A stretch of DNA of 64,000 nt from Kitasatospora sp. DSM 101779 (GTDB taxonomy: Bacteria > Actinomycetota > Actinomycetes > Streptomycetales > Streptomycetaceae): the NCBI RefSeq assembly GCF_025655475.1, contig NZ_JAHTIK010000001.1, positions 5,553,978-5,617,977 of the forward strand. Reading direction: 5' to 3'. Numbering within the stretch: the stretch's first letter is position 1; the number at the start of each line of letters is the position of its first letter. This document shows, piece by piece, positions 33,357 through 43,700 of the stretch. Made by a program: the position numbers and the translations under genes. The notes under the pieces were generated by a model, which worked only from the letters and a program-made list of their open reading frames with translations, made no database searches and had not been told where the DNA came from.

Positions 33357-34586
33357 ATGCCCTCCGCACTCCCCGACGGCGAACCGGTGCCGTCCGACGG
33401 TTCGCTGCCCGCACACGCCCTCACCGGGCTCGGCACCCGGCCGTTCGGCTTCTACCTGCACGTGCCGTACTGCGCCAGCCGCTGCGGCTACTGCGACTTC
33501 AACACCTACACCGCCACCGAACTGCGCTCCTCGGGCGCGGTCGCCTCGCAGGAGACGTACGCCGACAACGTGATCGCCGAGATCCGGCTCGCCCGGAAGG
33601 TCCTCGGCGACACCGACCTGCCCGTGCGGACCGTCTTCCTCGGCGGCGGCACCCCCACCCTGCTGCCCGCCCGCGACCTGGTGCGGATGCTCGCCGCGCT
33701 GCGCGAGGAGTTCGGGCTCGCCCCGGACGCCGAGGTCACCACCGAGGCCAACCCGGAGTCCGTCGGCCCCGCGTACCTGGCCGAGCTCCGCGAGGGCGGC
33801 TACAACCGGATCTCCTTCGGCATGCAGAGCGCCCGCCGGCACGTGCTGCAGGTCCTCGACCGCCACCACACCCCGGGCCGCCCCGAGGCCTGCGTCGCCG
33901 AGGCCCGGGAGGCCGGCTTCGACCACGTCAACCTCGACCTGATCTACGGCACCCCCGGCGAGTCCGACGACGACTGGCGGGCCTCCCTGGACGCCGCGAT
34001 CGGCGCCGGCCCCGACCACGTCTCCGCCTACTCCCTGATCGTCGAGGAGGGCACCCGCCTCGCCGCCCGCGTCCGGCGCGGCGAACTCCCGATGATCGAC
34101 GACGACGTGCACGCCGACCGCTACCTCATCGCCGAGGACGCCCTCAGCCGCGCCGGCTACTCCTGGTACGAGGTCTCCAACTGGGCCACCACCCCCGAGG
34201 GCCGCTGCCGGCACAACGAGCTCTACTGGACCGGCGCCGACTGGTGGGGCGCCGGCCCCGGCGCGCACAGCCACGTCGGCGGCGTCCGCTGGTGGAACGC
34301 CAAGCACCCCGCCGCCTACGCCCAGGCCCTCGCCGAGGGGCGCACCCCCGCCCTCGGCCGGGAGGTGCTCGCCGAGGAGGACCGCCGGGTCGAGCGCATC
34401 CTGCTGGAACTGCGCCTGGTCGACGGCTGCCCGCTCGACCTGCTCACCGAGGACGGCCGCAAGGCCGCCCGGCGCGCCCTGGAGGAGGGACTGCTCGACG
34501 CCGACGCCCACACCGCGGGCCGGGCCGCCCTCACCCTGCGCGGCCGCCTGCTGGCCGACGGCGTCGTCCGCGACCTCGTGGACTAG
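33357..34586 (+). CDS. hemW: HemW, radical SAM haem chaperone (formerly HemN-like)
   Basis: A 409-residue radical SAM protein. The cluster motif CASRCGYCDFN (C-x3-C-x2-C) with FYLHVPYC ahead of it, GGGTPT, and the HemW C-terminal domain (HNELYWTGADWWGAGPGAHSHVGG) are present. HemW proteins bind and transfer haem and lack the fourth cysteine feature of true HemN, so they are not coproporphyrinogen dehydrogenases. The start at 33357 gives the conserved MPSALPDGEPVP N-terminus; GACAAT lies 7 nt upstream, suggesting leaderless mRNA. Confidence 0.92.
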   Translation: MPSALPDGEPVPSDGSLPAHALTGLGTRPFGFYLHVPYCASRCGYCDFNTYTATELRSSGAVASQETYADNVIAEIRLARKVLGDTDLPVRTVFLGGGTPTLLPARDLVRMLAALREEFGLAPDAEVTTEANPESVGPAYLAELREGGYNRISFGMQSARRHVLQVLDRHHTPGRPEACVAEAREAGFDHVNLDLIYGTPGESDDDWRASLDAAIGAGPDHVSAYSLIVEEGTRLAARVRRGELPMIDDDVHADRYLIAEDALSRAGYSWYEVSNWATTPEGRCRHNELYWTGADWWGAGPGAHSHVGGVRWWNAKHPAAYAQALAEGRTPALGREVLAEEDRRVERILLELRLVDGCPLDLLTEDGRKAARRALEEGLLDADAHTAGRAALTLRGRLLADGVVRDLVD

Positions 34587-34650
34587 AACCTCGTGGACCA
34601 GAAGGGGCCGGCCCCCACGCGCCCTGAGTGGTCGTCCCTGAGGGCCGGTC

Positions 34651-35478
34651 TCAGTCCGTCGCGGTCACGAAGTCGATCAGTTCTTCGACGCGGCCGAGGA
34701 GGGCCGGGTCGAGGTCCCGATAGGAGTGCACCGAGGCGAGGATGCGGCGCCAGGCCGCGGGCGGGTCCACCGGCCAGCCCAGCCGGCGGCAGACGCCCTC
34801 CTTCCACACCTCGCCGCGCGGCACCTGCGGCCATGCCTCGACACCGACCGCGGCGGGCTTCACGGCCTGCCAGACGTCGACGTACGGGTGGCCCACCACC
34901 AGCACCGAGTCGCCGGAGACCCGTTCGGCGATCCGGTGCTCCTTGGTGCCCGGCAGCAGGTGGTCGACCAGTACGCCGAGCCGGCGGCCCGGGCCGGGCG
35001 CGAACTCCGCCACGATCGCCGGGAGGTCGTCCACGCCCTGCAGGTACTCCACGACGACGCCCTCGATCCGCAGGTCGTCGCCCCAGACCCGCTCCACCAG
35101 CTCCGCGTCGTGCCGCCCCTCCACGTAGATCCGCGACTCCCGGGCGACCCTGGCGCGCGCCCCCGGAACCGCGATCGACCCGGAGGCGGTCAGCCGCGGC
35201 CCGGCGGCCGGAGCCGGCGCGGAGGGCCGTACCAGGGTCACCACGCGCCCCTCCAGCAGGAAGCCGCGCGGCACCATCGGGAACACCCGGTGCTTGCCGA
35301 AGCGGTCCTCCAGGGTGACCGTCAGCCCCTCCGCCGTCTTCTCGCAGCGCACCACCGCCCCGCAGAAGCCGGTCGCCGCCTCCTCGACCACCAGGTCCCG
35401 CTCGGCGGGCACCTCCGGGGCCGGTTGCTTCCGCTTCCACGGCGGGGTCAGATCGGGGCCGTACTGCCTGCTGCGCAT
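34651..35478 (-). CDS. DUF3097 family protein
   Basis: A 275-residue conserved actinobacterial protein. A first OB-like part (about 25-85: GFCGAVVRCEKTAEGLTVTLEDRFGKHRVFPM) is followed by IYVEGRHDAELVERVWGDDLRIEGVVVEYLQGVDDLPAIV, which resembles a Toprim-type fold with conserved E and DD, and then VLVVGHPYVDVWQAVKP. Biochemical role is unknown; a nucleic-acid-related function is suggested only by the fold. TAGACT, an exact consensus -10, ends 7 nt before ATG, so transcription should be leaderless. Convergent with hemW. Confidence 0.85.
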   Translation of the reverse strand: MRSRQYGPDLTPPWKRKQPAPEVPAERDLVVEEAATGFCGAVVRCEKTAEGLTVTLEDRFGKHRVFPMVPRGFLLEGRVVTLVRPSAPAPAAGPRLTASGSIAVPGARARVARESRIYVEGRHDAELVERVWGDDLRIEGVVVEYLQGVDDLPAIVAEFAPGPGRRLGVLVDHLLPGTKEHRIAERVSGDSVLVVGHPYVDVWQAVKPAAVGVEAWPQVPRGEVWKEGVCRRLGWPVDPPAAWRRILASVHSYRDLDPALLGRVEELIDFVTATD

Positions 35479-35615
35479 GGACGGGAGTCTACGAGCCCTG
35501 ACATCCGCTCATCCCCCGTCCGGCGTACGGCGCGCCGGGCCGCGCCCGCGCCCCCGACAGCCCCTGCACGCGGTGCCGGAGCGTCCGGGCGCTCGGTGCG
35601 GGGGCGTCCGCGCGG

Positions 35616-36206
35616 TCAGTCGGCCAGGCCCGGGGCGCCCCAGACCGGGAACCAGCGGGACAGGTCCGACTCCAGCCGCAGGTCGTTCCCGAGCATGGCC
35701 TTCACCTGCAGCTCCAACGGGCTGTTCCGCTTCTCGCCGCCGCCCGGCATCGGTGCGAACGGGTAGAACGTGCCGCGCTTGTAGAGGTAGACCAGCGCCA
35801 GCGAGCGGCCCTCCGCGTCCCGGAAGACCACCAGCGAACAGAGCAGCTGCGGGCCGAAGCCGTGCGCCTCCAGCTCGCTGTTGACCGCGTGCAGGTCGTT
35901 CACCAGGTCCGGCAGTTCCTCGGGCGTGTGTCGGGCGAGCAGCCAGGAGTACCCGTAGTCGTCCCTGGAGGCCTCCACCGGGACGCCGCCCCGGCCGGTG
36001 TCCGCGTCAAGCAGGGCCCGCACCTGCTGCTTCACCTCCTCGAAGGCGCCGCCCTCGACCGCCGCGAAGCAGACCGAGCCCAGCCCGGTGGGCCGGAACC
36101 CGGCCGCAGCCTCCAGGGTCAGCGCGGCCGACGGAATGCCGAACAGCTGGTCCAGGTCCGGCTTCACCGGCTTGCTCCGGCCCAGCAGCGCGTCCAGGAA
36201 TCCCAT
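35616..36206 (-). CDS. pspAB: PspA-associated protein PspAB
   Basis: A 196-residue protein matching the actinobacterial PspAB family, usually encoded next to htpX (MGFLDALLGRSKPVKPDLDQLFGIPSAALTLEAAAGFRPTGLGSVCFAAVEGG...LVYLYKRGTFYPFAP...WFPVWGAPGLAD). The family is linked by name and context to the phage-shock membrane-stress response; its molecular activity is unknown. It begins 19 nt after the htpX stop, so the two are one operon. No pspA is present in the window. Confidence 0.85.
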   Translation of the reverse strand: MGFLDALLGRSKPVKPDLDQLFGIPSAALTLEAAAGFRPTGLGSVCFAAVEGGAFEEVKQQVRALLDADTGRGGVPVEASRDDYGYSWLLARHTPEELPDLVNDLHAVNSELEAHGFGPQLLCSLVVFRDAEGRSLALVYLYKRGTFYPFAPMPGGGEKRNSPLELQVKAMLGNDLRLESDLSRWFPVWGAPGLAD

Positions 36207-36225
36207 GAGCGGTCCTCTCCGGCCG

Positions 36226-37146
36226 TCAGCGGCCGAGCTCGGCGGAGATCCGGGCCAGCTGCTCCAGCCGCTTCTCCAGCGAGGGGTGGGTGGAGAAGAG
36301 CTGGGTCGCGGCGTCCCGCGCGCTCAGCGCCGGGGCGAAGTAGAAGGCGTTGTACGGCTGGGCCTTGCGCAGGTCCTCGGTCGGGATGGCCGCGATCTGC
36401 CCGGTCACCTTCGTCAGCGCCGAGGCCAGGGCACTCGGCCGGCCGGTCAGCTGGGCCGCCGAACGGTCGGCCGCCAGCTCCCGGTAGCGCGACAGCATCC
36501 GGGTCAGCAGGAAGCTCAGCGCGTACACCACCATGCTCACCAGCGGGACGATCACCAGCGCGATCGCCGTGTTGGGGTCGTTGCTGTTGCGGTTGTTGCC
36601 CAGGAACCCGCCGTACAGGGCGATCCGGGTCGTCACGCCGGCCAGCACGCCGAGGAAGCCGGCCACCGTCATCACCGCCACGTCCCGGTGCGCCACGTGC
36701 GACAGCTCGTGCGCGAGGACGCCCTCCAGCTCCTCCGGCTCCAACCGGCGCAGCAGGCCGGTGGTCACGCAGACCACCGCCTTCTCCGGGTTGCGGCCGG
36801 TGGCGAAGGCGTTCGGCATGTCGTTGCGGGCGACCGCCACCCGGGGCTTCGGCATGTCGGCCAGCGCGCACAGCCGGTCGATCGTGCCGTGCAGCTGCGG
36901 GTACTCCTCGGGGGACGCCTCGTGGGCGCCCATGGCCTTCTCGGTGATCTTGTCGCTGAACCAGAACTGCACGACGAACAGCCCGCCCGACAGCAGCAGG
37001 ATCAGCGGCCAGGCGCCGCGCAGTATGACGATCAGCAGCCCGGTGAACCCCACGTAGACCAGGCCGATGAGGAACATCGTCGTGACCATCCGGCCGGTCA
37101 GGCCGCGGTCCGGCGCGAAGCGGGAGTGCTGCCGTGTCGACGACAT
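36226..37146 (-). CDS. htpX: HtpX, M48 zinc membrane metalloprotease
   Basis: A 306-residue membrane protease. Two N-terminal helices (about 20-60) precede the zinc motif HELSH (near residue 145) followed by VAHRDVAVM; two further helices and the downstream Glu ligand region RELAADRSAAQLTGRP complete the M48B layout. HtpX degrades misfolded membrane proteins with FtsH. First gene of the htpX-pspAB operon, divergent from hrcA, which places two stress-response units back to back. Confidence 0.95.
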   Translation of the reverse strand: MSSTRQHSRFAPDRGLTGRMVTTMFLIGLVYVGFTGLLIVILRGAWPLILLLSGGLFVVQFWFSDKITEKAMGAHEASPEEYPQLHGTIDRLCALADMPKPRVAVARNDMPNAFATGRNPEKAVVCVTTGLLRRLEPEELEGVLAHELSHVAHRDVAVMTVAGFLGVLAGVTTRIALYGGFLGNNRNSNDPNTAIALVIVPLVSMVVYALSFLLTRMLSRYRELAADRSAAQLTGRPSALASALTKVTGQIAAIPTEDLRKAQPYNAFYFAPALSARDAATQLFSTHPSLEKRLEQLARISAELGR

Positions 37147-37250
37147 CGCTGCTCCTTCGGTAGCTCGCTGCCTTCGATGCTGCCACTCACCGGCGCACCG
37201 GGCACTGCCCGCGGCCCGGGGAATCGGTCGAGGATCACGCGGGAGGCCCG

Positions 37251-37319
37251 TTCCTGCCGTCGGGGGTGGGCCTTACACTGGCAGGTACGAATCTGGCACT
37301 CTGCCTTCCGGAGTGCCAG
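37251..37319 (+). promoter_or_regulatory. hrcA promoter and CIRCE operator
   Basis: TTCCTG (37251-37256), a 17-nt spacer and TACACT (37274-37279) form the promoter. CTGGCACTC-N9-GAGTGCCAG (37293-37319) is a perfect inverted repeat matching the CIRCE element bound by HrcA. It lies just downstream of the expected start site and about 50 nt before the GTG, so hrcA and dnaJ are autorepressed. Confidence 0.92.
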
Positions 37320-37370
37320 GGATCGGATCGGTCACCAGGTCCAACGGGCGAAGACGGAGGTGCGTGCCCC

Positions 37371-38441
37371 GTGGCCAACGAGCGCAGGGACGAGCGTCTC
37401 ATCGACACGCGTGCTGGCGTGCGCCCGCTCGACGAGCGCAGGCTCGCCGTGCTCCGGGCGATCGTCCAGGACTACGTGGGCACCGAGGAGCCGGTCGGGT
37501 CCAAGGCACTCGTCGAGCGGCACAACCTCGGCGTCTCGCCGGCGACGGTGCGCAACGACATGGCGGCGCTGGAGGAGGACGGCTTCATCCACCAGCCGCA
37601 CACCAGCGCCGGCCGTATCCCCACCGACAAGGGCTACCGCCTGTTCGTCGACCGGCTGGCCGAGGTCAAGCCGATGACCGCGCCCGAGCGGCGCGCGATC
37701 CGGCACTTCCTCGAGGGCGCCGTCGACCTCGACGACGTCGTCGCCCGGACCGTCCGGCTGCTCGCCCAGCTCACCCGGCAGGTCGCCGTGGTGCAGTACC
37801 CGTCGCTGACCCGGTCCACCGTGCGGCACATCGAACTGGTCGCACTGGCACCCGCGAAGGTGATGCTCGTCCTGATCACCAACACCGGTCGGGTGGAGCA
37901 GCGCATCGTCGACTGCCCCGGCACGGTCGGCGAGACCGTCCTCGCGGACCTTCGGGCCAAGCTCAACGCCAACGCCGCCGGCCGCCGGCTGCCGGACGTC
38001 CCCGCGACGCTGGAGGACCTGCCGAACGCCTTCGAACAGGCCGACCGGCCGGTCGTCTCCACCGTCCTCGCCACGCTCTTCGAGACCCTCGCCGAGCAGA
38101 ACGAGGAGCGCATCATGCTGGCCGGCACGGCCAACCTGACCCGCTTCGGGCACGACTTCCCGCTGACCATCCAGCCGGTGCTGGAGGCGCTGGAGGAGCA
38201 GGTGGTGCTGCTGCGCCTGCTGGGTGAGACCGCGGAGTCCGGGATGACCGTCCGGATCGGCCGCGAGATCGACTACGAGGGGCTGAATTCCACGTCCGTG
38301 GTCTCCGTCGGTTACGGTTCGGGCGACCAGAGCGTGGCAAAGCTGGGTGTGATCGGTCCGACCCGGATGGATTACCCGGGCACAATGGGGGCGGTGCGAG
38401 CGGTGGCACGGTACGTGGGTCAGATCCTGGCCGAGTCGTAA
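37371..38441 (+). CDS. hrcA: Heat-inducible transcription repressor HrcA
   Basis: A 356-residue repressor. The winged helix is [73 protein letters not shown]; the C-terminal effector domain ends [28 protein letters not shown]. It represses heat-shock genes via CIRCE and is stabilised by GroEL. The GTG at 37371 has GGAGG 10 nt upstream and gives a ~20-residue extension before the usual start (LDERRL), so a later start is possible but lacks an ATG/GTG with a Shine-Dalgarno. Confidence 0.96.
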   Translation: MANERRDERLIDTRAGVRPLDERRLAVLRAIVQDYVGTEEPVGSKALVERHNLGVSPATVRNDMAALEEDGFIHQPHTSAGRIPTDKGYRLFVDRLAEVKPMTAPERRAIRHFLEGAVDLDDVVARTVRLLAQLTRQVAVVQYPSLTRSTVRHIELVALAPAKVMLVLITNTGRVEQRIVDCPGTVGETVLADLRAKLNANAAGRRLPDVPATLEDLPNAFEQADRPVVSTVLATLFETLAEQNEERIMLAGTANLTRFGHDFPLTIQPVLEALEEQVVLLRLLGETAESGMTVRIGREIDYEGLNSTSVVSVGYGSGDQSVAKLGVIGPTRMDYPGTMGAVRAVARYVGQILAES

Positions 38442-38513
38442 CAGCGTGCTGCGCCAAGCGGCGCAGCCGGTCGGACGCAAGCACTTCCAGAAGCGGAACA
38501 AGCGGAGCATTTG

Positions 38514-39656
38514 GTGGCCACGGACTACTACGCGGTACTCGGCGTCCGACGGGATGCGGGGCAGGACGAGATCAAGAAGGCGTTCCGGCGCCTCGCGCGC
38601 GAACTGCACCCGGACGTCAACCCGGACCCGAAGACCCAGGAGCGGTTCAAGGAGATCAACGCCGCGTACGAGGTCCTCTCCGACCCCGCCAAGCGGCAGG
38701 TCTACGACCTCGGCGGCGACCCACTGTCGCCGAACGGCGGCGGTGGCGCCGGTGCGGGCGGCTTCGGCGCCGCGGGCTTCGGCTTCTCCGACATCATGGA
38801 CGCCTTCTTCGGCGCCGCCGGCGGCCAGCGCGGCCCCCGCTCGCGGACCCGCCGCGGCCAGGACGCCATGATCCGCCTGGAGATCACCCTGGAGGAGGCC
38901 GCCTTCGGCACCACCAAGGAACTCCAGGTCGACACCGCCGTCACCTGCACCACCTGCTCCGGCGAGGGCGCCGCGCCGGGCACCTCCGCGCAGACCTGCG
39001 ACATGTGCCGCGGCAAGGGCGAGGTCTCGCAGGTCACCCGGTCCTTCCTCGGCCAGGTCATGACCTCCCGCCCCTGCCCGCAGTGCCAGGGCTTCGGCAC
39101 CGTCGTGCCGACCCCCTGCCCGGAGTGCGCCGGCGACGGCCGCGTCCGCGCCCGCCGCAACCTCACCGTCAAGATCCCCGCCGGTGTCGACAACGGCACC
39201 CGGATCCAGCTGGCCGGCGAGGGCGAGGTCGGCCCCGGCGGCGGCCCGGCCGGCGACCTCTACGTCGAGATCGCCGAGACCAGCCACGCGGTGTTCCAGC
39301 GCCGCGGCGACGACCTGCACTGCACCGTCACCATCCCGATGACGGCCGCCGCACTCGGCACCCAGGTGCCGCTGCAGACCCTCGACGGGCTGGAGGAGGT
39401 CGACATCCGGCCCGGCACCCAGTCCGGGCAGTCGATCCCGCTGCACGGCCGCGGCATCACGCACCTGCGCGGCGGCGGCCGGGGCGACCTGATAGTGCAT
39501 GTCGAGGTGCAGACGCCGACCAAGCTCGACCCCGAGCAGGAGGAACTGCTGCGGCGGCTCTCCATGCTGCGCGGCGAGGAGCGCCCGTCCGGCCAGTTCG
39601 CACCGGGCCAGCAGGGCCTCTTCTCCCGCCTCAAGGACGCCTTCAACGGGCGCTAG
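38514..39656 (+). CDS. dnaJ: Chaperone DnaJ (type I)
   Basis: A 380-residue Hsp40. The J-domain (ATDYYAVLGV...RLARELHPDVNP) has the HPD motif; a Gly/Phe-rich region (about 70-100) is followed by four zinc-finger repeats CTTCSGEG, CDMCRGKG, CPQCQGFG and CPECAGDG, and the C-terminal substrate domain. It stimulates DnaK ATPase. The GTG at 38514 follows GGAG by 6 nt; a TTG one codon earlier is less well placed. It follows hrcA by 72 nt and is presumably cotranscribed from the CIRCE-controlled promoter. Confidence 0.97.
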   Translation: MATDYYAVLGVRRDAGQDEIKKAFRRLARELHPDVNPDPKTQERFKEINAAYEVLSDPAKRQVYDLGGDPLSPNGGGGAGAGGFGAAGFGFSDIMDAFFGAAGGQRGPRSRTRRGQDAMIRLEITLEEAAFGTTKELQVDTAVTCTTCSGEGAAPGTSAQTCDMCRGKGEVSQVTRSFLGQVMTSRPCPQCQGFGTVVPTPCPECAGDGRVRARRNLTVKIPAGVDNGTRIQLAGEGEVGPGGGPAGDLYVEIAETSHAVFQRRGDDLHCTVTIPMTAAALGTQVPLQTLDGLEEVDIRPGTQSGQSIPLHGRGITHLRGGGRGDLIVHVEVQTPTKLDPEQEELLRRLSMLRGEERPSGQFAPGQQGLFSRLKDAFNGR

Positions 39657-39666
39657 GCCGACCACT

Positions 39667-39802
39667 GGGGGCGCGGCGGGGCACCTCCCGGCCGAAGGCC
39701 GGGGGAGAACTGCGCAGTCCGGGGCCGGGTCGCCGCACGATCAGGGGCAACCCCTGGTTCGTACGGCAGCCCGATCCGAATTGCGCAGTTCCCCGCGCCC
39801 CT
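39667..39802. repeat. Intergenic palindromic repeat element, copy 1
   Basis: The ends are complementary: GGGGGCGCGG at the left and CCGCGCCCCT at the right, plus AACTGCGCAGT/ATTGCGCAGTT inner arms. The left arm is interrupted by a nested hairpin (CTCCCGGCC/GGCCGGGGGAG), and the centre folds as CAGGGG-CAA-CCCCTG. From memory this GGGGCGCGGGGAACTGCGC-type element is a common noncoding repeat in Streptomyces. A second copy is at 45403. Confidence 0.75.
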
Positions 39803-39834
39803 GTCCTACTCCACACTCGTAAGGAAGACCCCTC

Positions 39835-40584
39835 ATGACCGCGCCGGTGTTCGTCGTCGAGAGTGCGGCGCTGGCCGGGGCCGTGCCGGGTGCGGTGGTG
39901 CGGTTGGACGGGCCGGAGGGGCGGCACGCCGTCGCGGTGAAGCGGCTGGAGGTCGGCGAGGCGATCACGCTGGCCGACGGGGCCGGTCTCGGGGTCGACG
40001 GCACGGTGGCCGCCGTGCACGGCAAGGACGCGCTGGACCTCACCGTCGACGCCGTCCGCACCGAGCCCGCGCCCGGCCCGCGGATCGTCGTCGTCCAGGC
40101 GCTGCCCAAGGGCGACCGCGGGGAGCTGGCGGTCGAGACGATGACCGAGGTCGGCGTCGACGCGGTGATCCCGTGGGCGGCCTCCCGCTGCATCACGCAG
40201 TGGAAGGGCGACCGGGGGGCCAAGGCGCTCGCCAAGTGGCGGGCCACCGCCCGGGAGGCCGGCAAGCAGTCCCGCCGGCTCCGCTTCCCCGAGGTGGGGG
40301 AGCTCATGACCACCCGTCAGCTCGCCCCGGTGCTGGCCGCCGCGGCCTTCGCCGCCGTGCTGCACGAGGACGGCGCCGAGCCGCTGGCCACCGCGGCGCT
40401 GCCGCACGAGGGCGACATCGTGCTGGTGGTCGGCCCGGAGGGCGGCGTCTCGCCGGACGAGCTGGCCGCGTTCGCCGCGGCCGGAGCGGCGCCGTACCGG
40501 CTCGGTCCGTCGGTGCTGCGCACCTCCACGGCCGGTGTCGCGGCCGGCGCCCTGCTGCTGGGCCGCACCGGCCGCTGGTCCTGA
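39835..40584 (+). CDS. rsmE: 16S rRNA (uracil-1498-N3)-methyltransferase
   Basis: A 249-residue SPOUT-class methyltransferase. The N-terminal PUA-like domain contains DGPEGRHAVAVKRLEVGEAI; the knot contains VVVQALPKGDRGELAVETMTEVGVDAVIPWAASRCI, VVGPEGGVSPDE and LGPSVLRTSTAGVAA. It methylates U1498 in the decoding region of 16S rRNA. ATG has AAGGAAG upstream. The canonical LRxET is LRTST here, a conservative change. It follows dnaJ but is separated by the palindromic repeat. Confidence 0.95.
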   Translation: MTAPVFVVESAALAGAVPGAVVRLDGPEGRHAVAVKRLEVGEAITLADGAGLGVDGTVAAVHGKDALDLTVDAVRTEPAPGPRIVVVQALPKGDRGELAVETMTEVGVDAVIPWAASRCITQWKGDRGAKALAKWRATAREAGKQSRRLRFPEVGELMTTRQLAPVLAAAAFAAVLHEDGAEPLATAALPHEGDIVLVVGPEGGVSPDELAAFAAAGAAPYRLGPSVLRTSTAGVAAGALLLGRTGRWS

Positions 40585-40718
40585 CCCGCCGGCCTGCCCC
40601 GACCCCGGCCGGTGCGGACGGCCGCCCGCGGGCCCGTCCGGACACCGGTGGCCGGCCGGCTCGTACGCTCAAGAAGAAACCTCCTGCGGCGCCGGCGGGC
40701 GGTGCCTAGGGTGCTGGT

Positions 40719-43700
40719 GTGACCGAACCGCAGAGCACCTTCGAGGGCGCCTACCTGCGCCACCCCCACCTGCACGGCGACCTCGTCGCCTTCGTCGCCG
40801 AGGACGACGTCTGGCTCGCACCGCTGGACGGCGGCCGGGCCTGGCGGCTGACGGCGGACCAGACCCCGGTCAGCCACCCGCGTTTCTCCCCGGACGGCCG
40901 GCACGTCGCCTGGACGTCCACCCGGGACGGCGCGCCCGAGGTCCACGTCGCACCCACCGACGGCGGCCCGTCCCGGCGCCTCACCCACTGGGGCAGCGCC
41001 CGTACCGCGCTGCGCGGCTGGACGCCCGACGGCCGTCCGGTCGCCGTGACCACCGCCGGCCAGGCCACCCTGCGCCGCACCTGGGCCTTCGCGCTGCCGC
41101 TGGACGGCGGCGAGCCGGCCCGCCTGCCGTACGGGCCGGTCGGCGGGCTCGCGTTCGAGCCGGGCGGCGAGCGCGTGCTCCTGCTGTCGGCGTTCAGCCG
41201 GGAGCCCGCGCACTGGAAGCGCTACCGCGGCGGCACCGCCGGCAAGCTGTGGATCGGCGAGCGGGACTTCGAGCGGCTGCACACCGGTCTCGACGGCAAC
41301 ATCGACTCGCCGCTGTGGGTGGGCGGGCCCCAGCACTCCAGGATCGCCTTCCTGTCGGACCACGAGGGCACCGGGCAGCTGTACTCCAGCCTCCCCGACG
41401 GCTCCGACCTGCGGCGGCACACCGACGGCGGGTTCTACGCCCGCAATGCCACCACCGACGGCACCCGGGTCGTCTGGCACAGCGGCGGCGACCTCTGGCT
41501 GCTCGACGACCTGGACGGCGCCGAGCCCCGCCGACTGGAGATCCGGCCGGCCGGCCCGCGCACCCGCCGCCAGCCGCACCCGGTCTCCGCCGCGGGCCGG
41601 CTGGAGTCGGTCGCGCCGGACCGCACCGGCCGGGCCGGCGCGGTCGTCGTCCGCGGCACCGTGCACTGGCTGACCCACCGTGAGGGCCCGGCCCGGGTCC
41701 TGGACGCCACCCCCGGGGTGCGCGCCCGGCTGGCCCGGGTGGTGCCCGGCGCCGACGGCGGCCAGGGCGTCGTCTGGGTGACCGACGCCGAGGGCGACGA
41801 CGCGATCGAGTTCGCGCCCGTCGTACTCGGCGCCGAGCGCCGCCGGCTGGCGGCCGGCCGGCTCGGCCGCGTCCTCGACCTGGCCGTCTCGCCCGACGGC
41901 AAGCAGCTCGCGGTCGCCTCGCACGACGGCCGGGTGCTGCTGGTCGCGCTCTCCGACGGGACCGTGCACGAGCTCGCCCGCAGCGAGAACGGCGAGGTCA
42001 CCGGCCTGGCGTTCAGCCCGGACTCCAGCTGGCTGGCCTGGTCGAGCCCGGCGCTCGGTGCCTGGTCGCTGCGCCAGATCATGCTGGCCGACCTGACCAG
42101 CCGCACGGTCAGTGAGGCCACCCCGCAGCGCTTCGTCGACTACGCGCCGGCGTTCACCGCGGACGGCAAGCACCTGGCCTTCCTCTCGGTCCGCAACTTC
42201 GACCCGGTGTACGACTCGCACTCCTTCGACCTGTCCTTCCCGACCGGCTGCCGCCCCTACCTGATCACCCTGGCCGCCGACACCCCGTCGCCGTTCGGAC
42301 CGCAGCGGGCCGGCCGACCGGTCGGTGCCGAGGACGACGACAGCGGGGCCGGCAAGGCCGCGAAGGACGCGAAGGACGCCGCCGACGGCGAGGAGACGAC
42401 CGTACGGACGCGGGTCGACCTGGAGGGGATCGCCGACCGGATCCTCGCCTTCCCGGTGGAGGGCGGCTCCTTCGGCAGCCTGCGGGCCACCAAGGAGGGC
42501 GTGGTCTGGACGCGGATGCCGCTGCTCGGCGAACTCGGCGACACCGCCGCCTCGCTGGAGGACGACCACCCGCGGCCCGTGCTGGAGCGCTTCGACTTCA
42601 AGCGGCGCCGCGCCGAGGAGCTCGTGCACGCCCTGGACGCGTTCGCGGTCAGCGGCGACGGCAGCAGGCTCGCCGTGCTGGACGACGCCCGGCTGCGGAT
42701 CGTCCCCGCCGACCAGAAGGCCGGCGAGGACGACGAGGTGGACGTCGACCTCGCCCGGCTGCGGGTCACCGTCGACCCGTCCGCCGAGTGGCGGCAGATG
42801 TTCGACGAGAACGGCCGCGTCATGCGCGACAACTTCTGGCGCGCGGACATGAACGGCGTCGACTGGGCGGGCGTCCTCGACCGCTACCGCCCGCTGGTGG
42901 ACCGCCTCGGCAGCCACGACGACCTGGTCGACCTGCTGTGGGAGACGGTCGGCGAGCTCGGCACCTCGCACGCCTACGTCACCCCGCCCGGCCGCGGCAC
43001 CGAGGCCGCCCGCCGGCAGGGCCTGCTCGGCGCCGACCTCGTCCGCGACGGCGACGTCTGGCGGGTCGAGCGGATCCTGCCCGGCGAGTCCTCCGACCCG
43101 CGGGCCCGTGCGCCGCTCGCCGCGCCCGGCGTCGCCGTCCGGCCCGGCGACGCCGTGCTCGCCGTCGACGGCCGCCCGGTCGACCCGGTCGCCGGCCCGG
43201 CCCCGCTGCTGGCGGGCACCGCCGGCCAGCCGGTCGAGCTGACCGTGGCCGGCAAGGACGGCGTCCCGCGGCACCCGGTGGTCGTGCCGCTCGCCGACGA
43301 CGAGGCGCTGCGCTACCACGACTGGGTGGCCGGCCGCCGCGCCGAGGTCCGCGAGCGCTCCGGCGGCCGGCTCGGCTACCTGCACGTGCCCGACATGGTC
43401 AGCTCCGGCTGGGCGCAGCTCCACCGCGACCTGCGGGTCGAGCTCGCCCGCGAGGGCGTGGTCGTCGACCTGCGGGAGAACCGCGGCGGCCACACCTCCC
43501 AGCTGATCGTCGAGAAGCTGAACCGGCGGATCGTCGGGTGGGACCGCGGCCGCGACCTGGCCAACCCCGAGCCGTACCCCGGGGACGCCCCGCGCGGCCC
43601 GGTGGTGGCGCTCGCCAACGAGTTCTCCGGCTCCGACGGCGACATCGTCAACGCCGCGATCCAGGCGCTCGGCATCGGCCCGGTGGTCGGCACCCGCACC

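Noticed and set aside
41435-42121. Antisense ORFs inside the tricorn-like gene
   Set aside because: Ser/Arg/Pro-rich shadow frames; the sense frame has clear propeller, PDZ and catalytic domains.
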